Positions 5,243 to 6,306 of a DNA stretch of 6,306 nt are shown here, one piece after another. The stretch comes from Methanohalobium sp046546175 (lineage in GTDB: Archaea > Halobacteriota > Methanosarcinia > Methanosarcinales > Methanosarcinaceae). The notes under the pieces are model-generated. The model was given only the letters and a program-made list of their open reading frames with translations. It searched no databases and had not been told where the DNA came from. Positions within the stretch are counted from its first letter, which is position 1; the number at the start of each line of letters is the position of its first letter. The position numbers were made by a program, and so were the translations under genes. The stretch lies in NCBI RefSeq assembly GCF_046546175.1, contig NZ_JBKGYF010000094.1:1-6306 (forward strand), read 5' to 3'.

Positions 5243-5428
5243 TTATACTCTTTTCCAGATTGCTGTTATTTTATCAACTTCAATATGAGTATATTCGTTT
5301 CCAATATCCCATTTCAGACTTAATACTCCATCATTACATTCAGCAGCTGTGCCATGATACGTTTTACCTTCAGCATCAAGTGATACCTTTTTGTCTATAT
5401 AATACTTGTTTATAAACGCTTCTTTCAA
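5243..5428 (-). CDS. small conserved-looking protein with Sm/SH3-like beta-barrel pattern
   Basis: A 61-residue cytoplasmic protein without signal peptide or membrane helix. The start is TTG at 5428-5426, chosen because GGGGGTG lies five bases upstream and no ATG exists before the in-frame stop at 5458. After a short N-terminal helix (1-12), the pattern is KVSLDAEGKTYHGTAAE (14-30), GVLSLKW (34-40), EYTHIEV (45-51) and ITAIWKR (54-60): alternating hydrophobic residues with a Gly-rich turn. This resembles the five short strands of Sm/LSm, Hfq or SH3-like barrels. That fold is an inference from pattern only; an RNA- or protein-binding role would follow from it. The family is not recognised by name. 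The second insertion sequence lies 27 to 51 bases upstream and may have displaced or replaced its promoter; AAATAAATAG at 5479-5470 (minus strand) is a possible TATA box. Confidence 0.75.
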   Translation of the reverse strand: MKEAFINKYYIDKKVSLDAEGKTYHGTAAECNDGVLSLKWDIGNEYTHIEVDKITAIWKRV

Positions 5429-5433
5429 TTTTA

Positions 5434-5440
5434 CACCCCC
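5434..5440 (-). promoter_or_regulatory. ribosome binding site that fixes a TTG start
   Basis: GGGGGTG on the minus strand is a near match to GGAGGTG and stands five bases before TTG at 5428-5426. It decides the start of the 61-residue gene. Confidence 0.65.
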
Positions 5441-5455
5441 TTTTATTACATAAAG

Positions 5456-6306
5456 TTAAGTAAAATACCTATTTATTTCGGCTCTGTAGAAAACCTTTAC
5501 GATAATTAAAATGCCATAATTTACTATAGACCTGTGGATATTGTACAGGATTAATTTTGTTTTGACTTCTTTGACTTGGTTTCGATATTTTCTTGCTTTG
5601 ACCTCTTCGCCGAACAATCTTTTTATGACAGATATCACAGTTTCAACAAGGTTTCTCTCAAAGTAGATGACTTCACAAAAATTTATGTACATTTCTTTCC
5701 TGTATTTGCCGTTGATTTTTTTCCTGGATTTATTTCTTATAGGAATGATAGCGTAAGACCCCAATTCATCTCTTATCAGTTCATGGATTTGTTCTGAATC
5801 ATAGCCTTTATCCATGACGTAGTAAAATGGTTTTTTAATACTGTGGGATTGTCTAAGTAGAGGTATCGCATGTTTGATATCATGTACAGGGTTTTTGGTG
5901 ATTTTTTCTGCTAATATAATCAGTTTATCCGTATCCACGGATATCGAAGTTTTCAGAAAATTCTTGCGGTACGTATCGGTCCTCAATGAATAATAGTAGC
6001 TTGCATAACAGCTGGTCATCCCAGAGGCATCGACTGCTACTATACCGGGGCTGTTGCCCCGGTTATAGAACAGTTTCACTGTTTGATTGAGTATCCGGTT
6101 GAACTTGTAAGTGGAAATCCTGCTAACGAACTTTTGTAATGTAGTAAAGTGTGGAACCTTCTCAAGTTCCAGTATATCTATAACTGGATACATGAGTTCC
6201 AGTCTTTGAGTGAAACTCCTGTAATCGGCAACCATGTACTCTTTAAACAGTACCAGAACCATCAACTGGTGCTGGTCATAATCCTTTTTGGAGTATTTAC
6301 TCGAAT
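5456..6306 (-). CDS. DDE transposase (IS5-like), C-terminal part, runs off right edge
   Basis: The frame is open from the right edge to TAA at 5458-5456, about 283 codons. It includes codons before the TTG at 6265 (visible N-terminal residues SSKYSKKDYDQHQL), so the true start lies outside the window. The catalytic triad of a DDE_Tnp_1 core is complete: Asp in VAVDASGM (codon 6031-6029), Asp in MDKGYDSE (5812-5810) and Glu in RNLVETVISVIKRLFGE (5644-5642). The N-terminal part carries the PHFTTLQKFVSRI motif typical of archaeal IS5-like transposases. No frameshift or internal stop is seen, so it could be active. The last codons (FYRAEINRYFT) overlap the presumed terminal repeat, and the stop may be supplied by flanking DNA. 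It is clearly different from the SWIM transposase at 1296-2744. Confidence 0.88.
   Translation of the reverse strand, partial: SSKYSKKDYDQHQLMVLVLFKEYMVADYRSFTQRLELMYPVIDILELEKVPHFTTLQKFVSRISTYKFNRILNQTVKLFYNRGNSPGIVAVDASGMTSCYASYYYSLRTDTYRKNFLKTSISVDTDKLIILAEKITKNPVHDIKHAIPLLRQSHSIKKPFYYVMDKGYDSEQIHELIRDELGSYAIIPIRNKSRKKINGKYRKEMYINFCEVIYFERNLVETVISVIKRLFGEEVKARKYRNQVKEVKTKLILYNIHRSIVNYGILIIVKVFYRAEINRYFT
5480..5497. repeat. candidate terminal inverted repeat of the second element
   Basis: GGCTCTGTAGAAAACCTT lies where the transposase coding frame reaches its last dozen residues and the flanking sequence turns AT-rich. The assignment rests on resemblance to known insertion-sequence ends and on position only. 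Confidence 0.35.
5480..6306 (-). mobile_element. second insertion sequence, partial
   Basis: The element is represented by its transposase and one probable end. The end is placed at GGCTCTGTAGAAAACC (5480-5495), a string of the type often found at insertion-sequence termini, which read outward is the last part of the transposase gene. The other terminus is beyond the right edge, so neither the repeat nor a target duplication can be confirmed. Confidence 0.5.

Noticed and set aside
5209..5415. Plus-strand 68-codon ORF
   Set aside because: It is antisense to the 61-residue gene, which has the ribosome binding site and a protein-like hydrophobic pattern; the plus frame has neither.
1296..6265. 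Composite transposon carrying glnA and the acetyltransferase
   Set aside because: The two transposases belong to different types and their candidate ends do not match, so they could not mobilise the segment together.

Overview
The window looks like a piece of a low-GC euryarchaeal chromosome, most probably a methylotrophic methanogen of the Methanosarcinaceae. The reasons are a type I glutamine synthetase of the archaeal, non-adenylylated form, GGAG/GGTG-type ribosome binding sites, TATA-like boxes, T-run terminators without strong hairpins, and candidate NrpR-like GGTA/TACC operator half-sites upstream of glnA. The genus cannot be fixed from the sequence alone.

Layout. Positions 1-810 hold the N-terminal 270 residues of a secreted or surface protein on the minus strand, running off the left edge. 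Its start has a strong ribosome binding site, and a leader with two sizeable hairpins lies upstream. Positions 1047-1298 (minus) are the C-terminal remnant of an ABC-transporter ATPase, cut off exactly where an insertion sequence begins. That element (about 1299-2772) carries an apparently intact 482-residue DDE transposase with an unusual N-terminal SWIM zinc finger.

Positions 2745-3160 are a 416-bp AT-rich intergenic region upstream of glnA. It contains a T-rich terminator for the transposase, a 14-bp perfect inverted repeat with a third copy of the same core between the arms, a compact GC-containing palindrome, clustered GGTA/TACC half-sites and two TATA-like boxes. glnA (3161-4489) overlaps a GNAT acetyltransferase gene (4486-4974) by an ATGA, so the two form an operon and are probably translationally coupled.

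Positions 4975-5242 hold a T6 terminator, a possible 18-codon small ORF, a 27-bp near-perfect palindrome, a further copy of the TTTGCACAAAAA motif found before glnA, and a hairpin plus T-run that suits the end of the next minus-strand gene. Positions 5243-5428 (minus) encode a 61-residue protein with an Sm/SH3-like beta-barrel pattern, starting at TTG. Its upstream side is abutted by a second insertion sequence of another type, whose transposase runs off the right edge.

Taken together, this is an ammonium-assimilation unit (glnA plus a coupled acetyltransferase) lying between two unrelated insertion sequences, in a neighbourhood that has lost at least one transporter gene. The least explained signals are the repeated TGCACAAAAA motif on both sides of the glnA unit, the acetyltransferase locked to glnA, and the two very small genes downstream of it.
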